From Comamonadaceae bacterium OH2545_COT-014 (GTDB lineage: Bacteria; Pseudomonadota; Gammaproteobacteria; Burkholderiales; Burkholderiaceae_C), in assembly GCA_003859965.1 (NCBI GenBank), contig RQYR01000008.1:55009-119008 (forward strand): DNA of 64,000 bases, in the 5' to 3' direction. The notes under the pieces were generated by a model that was not told where the DNA came from, made no database searches, and saw only the letters and a list, made by a program, of their open reading frames with translations. The position numbers were made by a program, and so were the translations under genes. Shown here piece by piece: positions 19,430-31,069 of this stretch (within the stretch, counting starts at the first letter, position 1; each line of letters opens with the position of its first letter).

Positions 19430-19435
19430 ATTATA
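19430..19435 (-). promoter_or_regulatory. -10 box (TATAAT) of the rpsF operon
   Basis: A consensus TATAAT on the minus strand, about 95 bases before the rpsF start and just upstream of the leader hairpins. The -35 region is weak. Confidence 0.6.
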
Positions 19436-19474
19436 GCGCAGTGCTAAAGCACACCAGACCCGTCGGCGCGCCTG

Positions 19475-20257
19475 TCACCGCAGGCGCGCCAGTCGTTCGC
19501 GGCCAGCCTGGGCAGCCTCAGACTTGGGATAGGTTTTGACAAGCTGGTCCAGCGTGGCGCGGGCCGCGCGTGTGTCCTTCAGCTCGATCTGGCAGTTGGC
19601 AATGGACAGCAGCGCCTCGGGCGCCTTGTCATGATGGGGAGCAGCCGTCAGGAGCGAGCGGAAGTTGGTAATCGCTTCCTTGTAATCGCGCGTGGCGTAT
19701 TGCGCATTCCCCAGCCAAAACAGCGCTGCCGGCGCATAGCCGCTGCGCGGGTGCTTTTTGACAAAGCTGGCAAAGCTGGTTTGCGCCGCGCGGAAGTCAC
19801 CCGAACGGAACACGGCCAGTGCGGCGTCGTATTCGCGGCGCTCGGCGGCCGCCCCCTGATCTGCGGCCGACGCATCCGCGCCCGCATCGCCCTGGCCGGG
19901 CGCGGTGGCGCCTTCTCCAGATTCGATCTTGCGCAAGCGCTCTTCCACGCCCTGGGTGGCTTCCTGCTGGCGGCGCTGCAGCTCGGCCACGTCACGCACC
20001 AGCTGCTCTTCCTGGCCGCGCGCGCGCGCCAGTTCGCTGCGCAGGGTTTCAATTTGCGATTGCAAGTCAAGCAGGCTGCGGCGCATTTGCGCGTTGTCTT
20101 CCACCAGCCTGTTCTGGGCGGTAATGGTCGCGTCAAGGCGCTGGCGCAGGTCAAGAATGGCGCGCCGCGCCTCATCGTCGCCAAACAGGGCGTGCGCGCT
20201 GAAGCTGGCTGTGCAGGCCAGCGCCAGCAGCGCCATTCGGACAGATTTCATCAGCAT
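19475..20257 (-). CDS. cpoB: Cell division coordinator CpoB (YbgF)
   Basis: A 260-residue periplasmic protein that links Tol-Pal with septal peptidoglycan synthesis. It has a signal peptide (residues 1-23, ending FSAHA), a coiled coil (about 30-105, rich in Q, E and R) and three TPR repeats (about 135-255) with the YDAALAVFRSGDFRAA and GNAQYATRDYKEAI signatures. It is last in the tolB-pal-cpoB string, 14 bases after pal. Confidence 0.95.
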   Translation of the reverse strand: MLMKSVRMALLALACTASFSAHALFGDDEARRAILDLRQRLDATITAQNRLVEDNAQMRRSLLDLQSQIETLRSELARARGQEEQLVRDVAELQRRQQEATQGVEERLRKIESGEGATAPGQGDAGADASAADQGAAAERREYDAALAVFRSGDFRAAQTSFASFVKKHPRSGYAPAALFWLGNAQYATRDYKEAITNFRSLLTAAPHHDKAPEALLSIANCQIELKDTRAARATLDQLVKTYPKSEAAQAGRERLARLR

Positions 20258-20271
20258 GAAACGCTCGTGGC

Positions 20272-20808
20272 TCAGCGGTACTTGAATTCAACCCGGCGGT
20301 TGCGTGCGTAGGCATCTTCGGAAGCCCCGCCGGCCGCGGGCTGCTCCTCGCCAAAGCTCACGGCCTCAATCTGCGCGTCGGGCGCGCCCACCAGCGTCAG
20401 GGCGCGGCGCACGGCTTCGGCACGCTTCTGGCCCAGCGCCAGGTTGTATTCACGACCGCCACGCTCGTCCGTGTGGCCTTCCAGCACCACCTGGCGGCCG
20501 CGGTTGGCTTGCAGATAACGCGCCTGCCCGTCAATGACGGACTGGAATTCCGGCTTGACGACAAAACTGTCGTAGTCGAAATAGACGATCTTGCCCACGC
20601 CCGCAGGGCCGCCCATGTCCTGGCCCGCGCCGCCCGCCTGCACTTGCGTGACGGCGCTCTGGCCCGCGCCCTGCCCGGCTGCGCCAGCGCCGCCTGTGGT
20701 AGCCGTGGCATCGGTCACGGGGGGGGCGTCCAGCTTCACGTCAGTGCCGCAGGCGGCCAGCATGACAGTAAGGGCGGCAGCCGTCAGATAACGCTTGATC
20801 ATGTCCAT
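20272..20808 (-). CDS. pal: Peptidoglycan-associated lipoprotein Pal
   Basis: Outer-membrane lipoprotein of the Tol-Pal system, 178 residues. The lipobox is LAAC with the lipidated cysteine near residue 20. An alanine/glycine-rich linker follows, then an OmpA-like domain beginning VYFDYDSFVVKPEF, with GHTDERGGREYNLALGQKRA and a closing RRVEFKY. It lies between tolB and cpoB with short gaps. Confidence 0.96.
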   Translation of the reverse strand: MDMIKRYLTAAALTVMLAACGTDVKLDAPPVTDATATTGGAGAAGQGAGQSAVTQVQAGGAGQDMGGPAGVGKIVYFDYDSFVVKPEFQSVIDGQARYLQANRGRQVVLEGHTDERGGREYNLALGQKRAEAVRRALTLVGAPDAQIEAVSFGEEQPAAGGASEDAYARNRRVEFKYR

Positions 20809-20858
20809 TGCTCCTTGAGTGAGTTTTGCGGAATTGGAAAGAGAAACAAACAGGCCTT

Positions 20859-22178
20859 TCAGCGCTGGAACGGCCCCCAGGCCGGTTCACGGATGTCGCC
20901 GCCCTGCCCGGCCAGGCGGGCCTTGATCTTGCCGTCGAGCGTGGTGGTCATCAGCGCCTCGCGGCCGCCCTGGCGCGTGGCATAGACGATGAGACGGCTG
21001 TTGGGCGCGAAGCTGGGGCTTTCGTCCTCGCTGGTGTCTGTCAGCGAGGTTACGTTGCCGCTGGCCAGCTCCATCACCTGCAGTTTGAAGGCGCCGCCGG
21101 TGCGCGTGATGTAGGCCAGCCAGCGCCCGTCCGGGCTAATGGAGGGCGAAATGTTGTAGCCCCCGGAGAAAGTGACGCGCTGCGCGCTGCCGCCAGAGGC
21201 GGGCATGCGGTAAATCTGCGGCGCGCCGCCGCGGTCGCTCACGAAATAGATGGAACCGCCATCGGGCGAGAACACGGGTTCGGTGTCAATGGCCGAGGAC
21301 TGCGTCAGCCGCCGCGGCTCGCCCCCGCCCGCGCTGATGAGGTAAAGCTGGGAGCCGCCATCGCGCGAGAGCGTCACGGCCAGCGTGCGGCCATCGTGCG
21401 ACCAGGCCGGGGCGCTGTTGGAGCCCCGGAAGTTGGCCAGCAGGCGGCGGCGGCCGGTGGCCACGTCGTGCACGTACACCACGGGTTTGCGCGACTCGAA
21501 CGACACGTAGGCCAGCTGCGTGCCGCTGGGCGACCAGGCGGGCGAGATGATGGGCTGCGGGCTGTTCAGCGCGGCCTGGGCATTTTCGCCGTCGGCATCG
21601 GCCACCCACAGGGTGTGGCGGTTGCCCGCCTTGGTCACATAGGCCAAGCGCGTGGAGAACACGCCTTTTTCGCCCGTGAGCTTTTCATAGATGTAGTCGG
21701 CAATCTTGTGCGCGGCCAGCCGCAAGTCAGCCTGCGGCACCACATAGCCCTGGCCGCCCAGGTCTTGCCCGCGCACCACGTCCCAGAGGCGAAAACGCAC
21801 GTCATAGCGGCCGTCGCCCCGGCGCGTGACGCTGCCGCCGGCCAGCGAATCGGCGCTGCGCTGGCGCCAGACGGACATGTCGGGCCGGGTGCTTTCATCC
21901 ATTGGCTGGCCGCTGGCATCCACCGCGCGGAACAGGCCGCTGCGCTCCAGGTCGGCACGCACGATGGCGGCGATCTTCTGTGGTGCGGCGTCTTCGCCGC
22001 GAAACGGCGCCAGCGCGATGGGCAGCTGCGTCAGGCCCACGCCCGACACTTCAACCCGGAACTGCGCCAGCGCCGGCAGCGCCGGCGCCAGGGCGAATGA
22101 CCAAGCCAGCGAGCGGGCCGCGCTGCGGCGCGTGAAAAGAGGCGTCTGGGAAGAAGAGGCAGGGGGCAGGAAATTCAT
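20859..22178 (-). CDS. tolB: Tol-Pal system protein TolB
   Basis: Periplasmic beta-propeller that binds Pal and colicin-type ligands. The protein is 439 residues. It has an N-terminal export signal (to about 41, ending ALA), an alpha/beta domain, and then five WD40-like PD40 repeats with the recurring FSPDGGSIYFVSDRGG type motif. It is normally preceded by tolQ-tolR-tolA. Here none of these is present and an msbA-like gene diverges instead. Confidence 0.97.
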   Translation of the reverse strand: MNFLPPASSSQTPLFTRRSAARSLAWSFALAPALPALAQFRVEVSGVGLTQLPIALAPFRGEDAAPQKIAAIVRADLERSGLFRAVDASGQPMDESTRPDMSVWRQRSADSLAGGSVTRRGDGRYDVRFRLWDVVRGQDLGGQGYVVPQADLRLAAHKIADYIYEKLTGEKGVFSTRLAYVTKAGNRHTLWVADADGENAQAALNSPQPIISPAWSPSGTQLAYVSFESRKPVVYVHDVATGRRRLLANFRGSNSAPAWSHDGRTLAVTLSRDGGSQLYLISAGGGEPRRLTQSSAIDTEPVFSPDGGSIYFVSDRGGAPQIYRMPASGGSAQRVTFSGGYNISPSISPDGRWLAYITRTGGAFKLQVMELASGNVTSLTDTSEDESPSFAPNSRLIVYATRQGGREALMTTTLDGKIKARLAGQGGDIREPAWGPFQR

Positions 22179-22575
22179 GCGGAGCGGTCACGTTTCAGGC
22201 CGCCAGACCATGGCAGGTCTGGCACAGCGCGGCATGGTACACACTCAGGCTGGCCTGCCGCTGGCGGCGGCGTTACCAACGGTATCCATGAAAAGCATCC
22301 CGTTGCGCCTGCCGCCCGCCTCTGCCGCCGATGCCCGCTGTCGGCCCATCCCGCCCATGCTGGCCGGTACAAGGCCCCTGCCTTGCCGCCGCTCTGCCGC
22401 CACGGCCCGGCCAGCGCTTTCCCCTTTCTACAATCCGCCGCGCCTTTTCTTTTTCCCGCATGGCCGCCGCGCCGTGCCACACCGGCCCCTGTCGCGCCTG
22501 ACCGGGCGCACACGGCCCACACACGGCCCACACGGTCTTTACTCACGCCACCCGTTTTCATTGCCCGCGCGCCAC
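22179..22575. other. Divergent promoter region between tolB and msbA
   Basis: 397 bases without a supported gene. A TACAAT box at 22429-22434 is a likely -10 element for msbA. Nothing firm was found for tolB. Confidence 0.4.
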
Positions 22576-24420
22576 ATGTCCTCCACCCCGCTCCCGCCGC
22601 CTGACAGCCCGTCCGCGCAGCGCCCGCTGAAAGCCCGGCTGGCCCGGCTGTGGGCCTATTTCCGCCATTACCGCGCGGGCTGGGTCATGGCCGTGCTCGG
22701 CACGGTGGTCAGCGGGCTGAGCGAGGCGGCCATTCCCGCGCTGCTCAAGCCGCTGCTGGACGAGGGCTTTACCCAGCGCACGTTGCCCGTGTGGGCGCCG
22801 GGGCTGGCCATCGTGGGCTTGTTCATGCTGCGCGGCACGGCGCACTTTGCCAGCCAGTACGCGCTCTCGCGCATTGCCAACGAAGGCATGGTGCTGCTGC
22901 GCCGCCAGTTGTTCGACCGCCTGCTGCACGCCGAGCTGGCGCTGTTCGCGCGCCAGCAGGCCAGCCAGCTGGCCAACACCATCGTTTATGAGGTGCAGAC
23001 CGGCTCCATCTCGCTGGTGCAGGCGCTGCTCAGCACCACGCGCGACAGCGTGACCGTGGTGGCCCTGCTGGCCTACCTGCTGTATCTGAACTGGCCGCTC
23101 ACCCTCATCGTGCTGGCGCTGGTGCCGGTGGTGGCCTTCATCCTCAAAACCATGTCGCGGCGGCTGTACCGCGTGACGCAGCAAAGCCAGGCCGCCACCG
23201 ACGCGCTGGCCTACGTGGTGGAAGAAAACGTGCTGGCCCACCGCATGGTGCGCCTGCATGGCGCGCAGGCCGCGCAGGCCGACCGCTTCAACGCGCTGAG
23301 CATGCGCCTGCGCAGCCTGGCGCTGAAAGCCACGCGCGCGGCGGCGGCCACCATGCCGCTGACGCAGCTGGTGTCGGCCATCGCGCTGTCGGTGGTCATC
23401 GGCATCGCGCTGTCGCAAAGCCAAAGCGGCGGCCAGGGCGTGACGGTGGGCGGCTTTGTCGCCTTCATCGGCGCCATGCTGATGCTGATTGCCCCCATGC
23501 GCCGCCTGGCCGACGTGATTCACCCCATCACCCGCAGCCTGGCCGCGCTGGAGCGCGGGCTGGACCTGCTGGACACCGTGCCGCCCGAAACCGACCCCGC
23601 CGCCGCCCCCGCCACGTCAACGCCCGGCGCCCCCGCTGGCCTGCCTGCCGCTGGCACTGACGCTGACACGCCTGCCGCGCGCGCGCGCGGCGAGGTCACG
23701 CTGGAACAAGTCAGCCTGGCCTACCCGCAGGCCGACGCCCCGGCGCTGGACAAAGTGACGCTGCACATCCGCGCCGGTGAAACCGTGGCGCTGGTCGGCC
23801 CCTCCGGCGCGGGCAAGACCACCCTGGTCAACCTGCTGCCGCGCTTCGTGCTGCCCACGGCCGGGCACGTGCGGCTGGACGGCGTGGACCTGGCCCGCTG
23901 GCCGCTGGCCGCGCTGCGCGCGCAGTTCGCGCTGGTCAGCCAGGACGTGACCATGCTCAACGACAGCATCGCCGCCAACGTGGCCCTGGGCGCGCCCCAG
24001 ATCGACCGCGCGCGCGTCGAACAGGCGCTGCGCGACGCCAACCTGGCCGCCCACGTCGCCACGCTGCCGCAGGGCATCGACACCGTGCTGGGCCACAACG
24101 CCACCCAGCTCTCCGGCGGCCAGCGCCAGCGCCTGGCCATTGCCCGCGCGCTCTACAAGAACGCCCCCGTGCTGCTGCTGGACGAGGCCACCAGCGCGCT
24201 CGACACCGAGAGCGAACGCCTGGTGCAGCAAGCCATGGCCCGCGCCATGGCCGGGCGCACCACGCTCGTCATCGCACACCGCCTGTCCACCATCGAACAC
24301 GCCGACCGCATCGTCGTCATGGAACGCGGCCGCATCGCCGAGCAAGGCACCCACGCCCAACTGCTGGCCGCCGGCGGCCTGTACGCGCGCCTGCACAGCG
24401 GCGGCGGCGCCTCGGCCTGA
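22576..24420 (+). CDS. msbA: Lipid A export ABC transporter MsbA
   Basis: A 614-residue half-transporter with fused membrane and ATPase domains. Residues 1-345 hold six membrane helices. The ATPase has Walker A GPSGAGKT near 407-414, the signature LSGGQ at 512-516, Walker B VLLLDEATSALD and the switch histidine IAHRLSTIEHAD. The order and length fit MsbA, which flips lipid A-core across the inner membrane. No lpxK is adjacent, so a related multidrug exporter cannot be excluded. A low-complexity Ala/Pro/Thr insert (about residues 338-375) links the domains. The start ATG at 22576 lacks a clear ribosome site. Confidence 0.85.
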   Translation: MSSTPLPPPDSPSAQRPLKARLARLWAYFRHYRAGWVMAVLGTVVSGLSEAAIPALLKPLLDEGFTQRTLPVWAPGLAIVGLFMLRGTAHFASQYALSRIANEGMVLLRRQLFDRLLHAELALFARQQASQLANTIVYEVQTGSISLVQALLSTTRDSVTVVALLAYLLYLNWPLTLIVLALVPVVAFILKTMSRRLYRVTQQSQAATDALAYVVEENVLAHRMVRLHGAQAAQADRFNALSMRLRSLALKATRAAAATMPLTQLVSAIALSVVIGIALSQSQSGGQGVTVGGFVAFIGAMLMLIAPMRRLADVIHPITRSLAALERGLDLLDTVPPETDPAAAPATSTPGAPAGLPAAGTDADTPAARARGEVTLEQVSLAYPQADAPALDKVTLHIRAGETVALVGPSGAGKTTLVNLLPRFVLPTAGHVRLDGVDLARWPLAALRAQFALVSQDVTMLNDSIAANVALGAPQIDRARVEQALRDANLAAHVATLPQGIDTVLGHNATQLSGGQRQRLAIARALYKNAPVLLLDEATSALDTESERLVQQAMARAMAGRTTLVIAHRLSTIEHADRIVVMERGRIAEQGTHAQLLAAGGLYARLHSGGGASA

Positions 24421-24469
24421 ACATCCGCGCACGCTGGTCACGCGGCGCCTGCCCAGCCCCAAGTGCTCT

Positions 24470-24522
24470 AAAAAATAGAGCAATCAACCCTTTCCCCATC
24501 TGCCCTGAAAGGCAAAAAAGCC
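24470..24522 (+). repeat. ATAGC-type dispersed repeat, copy 3
   Basis: TAAAAAATAGAGC, a spacer of about 20 bases, then TGCCCTGAAAGGC and an A-rich block. It is closest to copy 1 in its right half (both have CCCCATCTGCC). Confidence 0.5.
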
Positions 24523-24637
24523 CTCCCTTCCAGCGTCATCCACCAGGCCGCCGTATGATCGCCCGGCTGGGCCAGCGCCGCCTTTTGGGCACTGGCCGCA
24601 CGCCTTCTTTCCCCACCTCTTTTCTGCCCACGCCGCC

Positions 24638-26098
<1,461 letters not shown>

Positions 26099-26199
26099 GC
26101 GCCGGCCCAGCGCCTCTGCACGGCGGGCAAGCAATGGGCTGGGGCGGTGTGCCCAAGCCCGTTGCAGGGCTTCGCCAAGCCACACTGCGTATCGCTCCC

Positions 26200-26247
26200 A
26201 AAAAAATAGCGCTCCAGGCCGTCACTACGGCCTGAACGGCCTTTTTT
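26200..26247 (+). terminator. Terminator built from an ATAGC-type repeat, copy 4
   Basis: AAAAAAATAGC, a spacer, then stem AGGCCGT/ACGGCCT and a competing CCTGAACGGCC block followed by six T. It lies about 100 bases after the M20 peptidase gene and is the clearest case of this repeat acting as a transcription stop. Confidence 0.65.
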
Positions 26248-26387
26248 CTTTGCAAGCCCCTGGCCATTGGGGCGGAGCGCCGGGCGCTTGTGCCATCATG
26301 CGCCCACCAACTTCGTGACGGCGCCTGCGGCTGCGCGCCAGCGGCACAAGGCATGCGCGCCTTCACCACTTGCACGAGGCGTGACCA

Positions 26388-28100
26388 ATGAGCGAACCGG
26401 TTTTCGACACCATCATCGTGGGCGCAGGCACGGCCGGCTGCCTGCTGGCCAACCGCCTCTCGGCCGACGCCACGCGGCGCGTGCTGCTGCTGGAAGCCGG
26501 CGGCAAGGACAACTACCACTGGATCCACATCCCCGTGGGCTACCTCTACTGCATCGGCAACCCGCGCACCGACTGGCTGTTTCAGACCGAACCCGCCGCC
26601 GGGCTGAACGGCCGCCGCCTGCGCTACCCGCGCGGCAAGGTGCTGGGCGGGTGCAGCAGCATCAACGGCATGATCTACATGCGCGGCCAGGCGCGCGACT
26701 ACGACCACTGGGCCGACCTCACCGGCGACGACGCCTGGCGCTGGCGCCACTGCCTGCCCGACTTCATGGCGCACGAGGATCACTACAAACTCGATAGCAC
26801 CCTGCCCTACAGTGGTGTGCCTCAACAGCCACTTGATACCTCATCGCCGCCCGCCTTCGCCGCCCTGCACGGCCACGGCGGCGAATGGCGCGTGGAAAAG
26901 CAGCGCCTGCGCTGGGACGTGCTGGACGCCTTCGCCCAGGCGGCCGGGCAGGCCGGCATTGCCGCCACGGACGACTTCAACACCGGCAACAACGAAGGCG
27001 TGGGCTACTTCGAGGTAAACCAGCGCGCCGGCTGGCGCTGGAACGCCAGCAAGGCCTTTCTGCGCCCCGCGCTGGCCCGCCCCAACCTCACGGTGTGGAC
27101 GGGCGCGCAAGTGCGCCGCGTGACCCTGGCGCGCGAGGGCGGCGAGGGCAGCCACGGCGCGCTGCGCTGCACCGGCGTGGCGCTGGTGCGCGCCGACGGC
27201 CAGGCCGTCACCGTGCGCGCCGCGCAGGTGGTGCTGGCCGCGGGCAGCATTGGCTCGCCGCACATCCTGCAACTGTCGGGCATTGGCCCGGGCGATGTGC
27301 TGCACCGCCACGGCATCGCGGTGCAGGCCGACCTGCCGGGCGTGGGCGCCAACCTGCAAGACCATTTGCAGATTCGCAGCGTCTACAAGGTGCATGGCGC
27401 GCTCACCCTCAACCGGCTGGCCGCCACGCCCTGGGGCAAGGCCCGCATCGGCCTGCACTACCTGCTGCGCCGTGGCGGCCCCATGAGCATGGCGCCCAGC
27501 CAGCTCGGCGCATTCACCCGCTCGTCGCCCGCCTATGCGTGGCCCAACATCCAGTACCACGTGCAGCCGCTCAGCCTGGACGCCTTTGGCGAGCCACTGC
27601 ACCGCTTTGCCGCCATCACCGCCAGCGTGTGCAACCTCAACCCCACCAGCCGGGGCACGGTGCACATCACCAGCGCCGACTTCCGCCAGCCCCCTGCCAT
27701 CGCGCCCAACTACCTGGCCACGGAAGAAGACCGCCAGGTGGCCGCCGACTCGCTGCGCGTGACGCGCCGCATCATGGCCCAGCCCGCGCTGGCGCGCTTC
27801 GCGCCGCAAGAGTTCAAGCCCGGCCCGCAATACCAGAGCGACGAAGAGCTGGCCCGCCTGGCGGGCGACATCGCCAGCACCATCTTCCACCCCGTGGGCA
27901 CCACGCGCATGGGCCGCGACGGCGACCCGCAGGCCGTGCTCACCCCCCGCCTGCAAGTGCGCGACGGGCGCGGCGGCGTGGTGGCCGGCCTGCATGTGGT
28001 GGACGCCGGCGTGATGCCCACCATTACCAGCGGCAACACCAACAGCCCCACGCTGATGATTGCGGAAAAAGCCGCGCGCTGGCTGCGCGGCAGCGCTTAA
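26388..28100 (+). CDS. GMC-family FAD oxidoreductase
   Basis: A 570-residue glucose-methanol-choline oxidoreductase. The FAD-binding motif is IIVGAGTAGCLLANRLS (residues 10-26), with the ADP contact LLLEAGG, the signature LRYPRGKVLGGCSSING (about 80-96) and the catalytic histidine region FHPVGTTRMG near 500. It probably oxidises an alcohol or choline-like substrate. An in-frame segment near residues 132-155 (KLDSTLPYSGVPQQPLDTSS) is lower in GC than its surroundings and looks inserted. The stop codon TAA abuts MITE copy B. Confidence 0.92.
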   Translation: MSEPVFDTIIVGAGTAGCLLANRLSADATRRVLLLEAGGKDNYHWIHIPVGYLYCIGNPRTDWLFQTEPAAGLNGRRLRYPRGKVLGGCSSINGMIYMRGQARDYDHWADLTGDDAWRWRHCLPDFMAHEDHYKLDSTLPYSGVPQQPLDTSSPPAFAALHGHGGEWRVEKQRLRWDVLDAFAQAAGQAGIAATDDFNTGNNEGVGYFEVNQRAGWRWNASKAFLRPALARPNLTVWTGAQVRRVTLAREGGEGSHGALRCTGVALVRADGQAVTVRAAQVVLAAGSIGSPHILQLSGIGPGDVLHRHGIAVQADLPGVGANLQDHLQIRSVYKVHGALTLNRLAATPWGKARIGLHYLLRRGGPMSMAPSQLGAFTRSSPAYAWPNIQYHVQPLSLDAFGEPLHRFAAITASVCNLNPTSRGTVHITSADFRQPPAIAPNYLATEEDRQVAADSLRVTRRIMAQPALARFAPQEFKPGPQYQSDEELARLAGDIASTIFHPVGTTRMGRDGDPQAVLTPRLQVRDGRGGVVAGLHVVDAGVMPTITSGNTNSPTLMIAEKAARWLRGSA

Positions 28101-28301
28101 GAGCCTTTTCCAAACCTCGGCGCGGGTGGGCAAGCAGCAGTTGGGACAGGAATGCAAGGCGCCACTTCTGGCGCACATCGCGCCGCCAATAGCCCGCGTG
28201 CTATCCCGTGCTAGCCCGTCGTGCCATTGGCATGTTTTGCCTGCGCCACAGGCCGCCCCATCCGCTGGAGCGCCCGCCGTGCAGGGACTTTAGACAGGTT
28301 C
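28101..28301 (+). mobile_element. MITE-like element, copy B (201 bp)
   Basis: Starts on the base after the GMC stop codon (TAA, which would be the left TNA target) and ends ACTTTAGACAGGTTC. It is aligned with copy A over most of its length in the same orientation (GGTGGGCAA, ATGCAAGGCGC, GCCAATAGCC, GCCCGCCGTGCAGGGACTTT). The ends have diverged and the right target copy is TGC rather than TAA. Confidence 0.75.
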
Positions 28302-28351
28302 TGCGCACGTCAACGCCATTCGCTGGCGCGGCGCGCCCGTGCGACCGTTGA

Positions 28352-29836
<1,485 letters not shown>

Positions 29837-30084
29837 CCGGAGGCGCGCTGAAACTGAAAGCGCTCCACCCAGGCGCACGCCGCCGCCCCCCAGGCAATCC
29901 CTCTCCGGGCAAATCCCGATAGGCGGGTGCGGCACGCCGCCTTACAGTGCGTCCATCGGGCAGCGGTTCATTCAGACGCCGCCGCCACGAGGGGACCAGA
30001 GGAGACAAAACATCACCGCCAGAGGCTGCAAAAGCCCGGTAACCAGAACACCCCAAACTGCACCATCCTCTGTACGGAGGCATC
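29837..30084 (+). other. Long untranslated stretch between argG and a terminator
   Basis: No supported gene. The 248 bases contain GAGGAGACAAAACA-type sequence that resembles a ribosome site but leads to no ATG. They end in a strong terminator, so this may be the argG 3' untranslated region or a separate small RNA. Confidence 0.4.
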
Positions 30085-30111
30085 ACGGGCGCCATCTGGT
30101 GCCCGTTTTTC
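30085..30111 (+). terminator. Strong intrinsic terminator
   Basis: Stem ACGGGCGCC/GGTGCCCGT (one G-U pair), loop ATCT, then TTTTT. It separates argG or its downstream region from the TauE-like gene. Confidence 0.85.
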
Positions 30112-30223
30112 TTTGTCCTTTCCGCTGCCACGGCGCATTGCGGCGCCTGCGCTGAATGTTTTGCCTGCCCGCGCGGATCTCGGCACAGCCTGGCAAGCGG
30201 CCCAGGCCTTGCTAACGCTCTGT

Positions 30224-30229
30224 CACAAT
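30224..30229 (+). promoter_or_regulatory. -10 box of the TauE-like gene, probably leaderless
   Basis: CACAAT ends seven bases before ATG 30237, with no ribosome site between. It is the same arrangement as radA and gspL. Confidence 0.45.
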
Positions 30230-30236
30230 CGCGCGC

Positions 30237-30995
30237 ATGGATTGGTTGTTCGTTTCGCTGGCCTCGCTGCTGGCCGGGTTGGTGGATTCGATCGTGGGCG
30301 GCGGCGGCCTGGTGTTGCTGCCGGCGCTGTTCGCCACCTTTCCCGGCGTGCAACCCGCCACGCTGCTGGGCACCAACAAAAGCGCATCGGTCTGGGGCAC
30401 CAGCATGGCCGCGCTGCAATACAGCCGCCGCGTGCAAATGCGCTGGCCGGTGCTGCTGCCCGCCGCCGGCGCGGCGCTGGCCGGTTCGTTTGCCGGGGCG
30501 TGGATGGTCACGCAAATCAACCCGGACTTTCTGCGCCGCCTGCTGCCCGTGGCGCTGCTGGCGGTGCTGGTTTACACGCTGGTGAAAAAAGACCTGGGCC
30601 GCACCCACGCGCCACGCCACAGCCTGCGCGCCGAGCAGGCCATCGCCGCCGCCATTGGCCTGGTGATCGGCTGGTATGACGGCTTCTTCGGCCCCGGCAC
30701 GGGCAGCTTCTTCATCTTCCTGTTCGTGCGCTTGCTGGGCTACGACTTTCTCAACGCCTCGGTTTCGGCCAAGCTGCTCAACGTGGCGACCAACCTGGCC
30801 GCCATTGCCCTGTTTGCCATGAAAGGACATGTGTGGTGGCAGCTGGGGCTGGTGATGGCGGTGGCCAACGTGGCGGGCAGCCTGATTGGCACGCGCCTGG
30901 CGCTGCGGCATGGCGCCGGCTTTGTGCGCGGCGTGTTCATCCTGGTGGTGGGCGCGCTGATTCTCAAGACCGGATACGACGCCTTTTTGCGTTGA
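30237..30995 (+). CDS. TauE/SafE (TSUP) family membrane transporter
   Basis: A 252-residue permease with about eight membrane helices. The two family repeats begin SIVGGGGLVLLPALF (about 18-32) and GWYDGFFGPGTGSFFIF (about 145-161). Family members export sulfite, sulfoacetate or related organosulfur anions; the substrate here is unknown. Single gene, after a strong terminator. Confidence 0.9.
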   Translation: MDWLFVSLASLLAGLVDSIVGGGGLVLLPALFATFPGVQPATLLGTNKSASVWGTSMAALQYSRRVQMRWPVLLPAAGAALAGSFAGAWMVTQINPDFLRRLLPVALLAVLVYTLVKKDLGRTHAPRHSLRAEQAIAAAIGLVIGWYDGFFGPGTGSFFIFLFVRLLGYDFLNASVSAKLLNVATNLAAIALFAMKGHVWWQLGLVMAVANVAGSLIGTRLALRHGAGFVRGVFILVVGALILKTGYDAFLR

Positions 30996-31069
30996 CGCCA
31001 CCGCCACTGGGAGGGCGGGGGCGTGCGTGTGACCGCGCTTGCCGCGCCCCCGCTGGCCCGCCCCCGGCC

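Noticed and set aside
22175..22561. A 128-codon minus-strand frame between tolB and msbA
   Set aside because: No ribosome site, Arg/Gly/Ala-rich composition and overlap with the divergent promoter region. It is treated as chance.
26841..28178. Long frames on both strands overlapping the GMC oxidoreductase
   Set aside because: The GMC protein has all family motifs, and the alternatives have none.
29837..30111. A known riboswitch upstream of the TauE-like gene
   Set aside because: No conserved core of TPP, FMN, cobalamin, SAM, SAH, glycine or manganese riboswitches could be matched. The gene also has its own promoter after the terminator.
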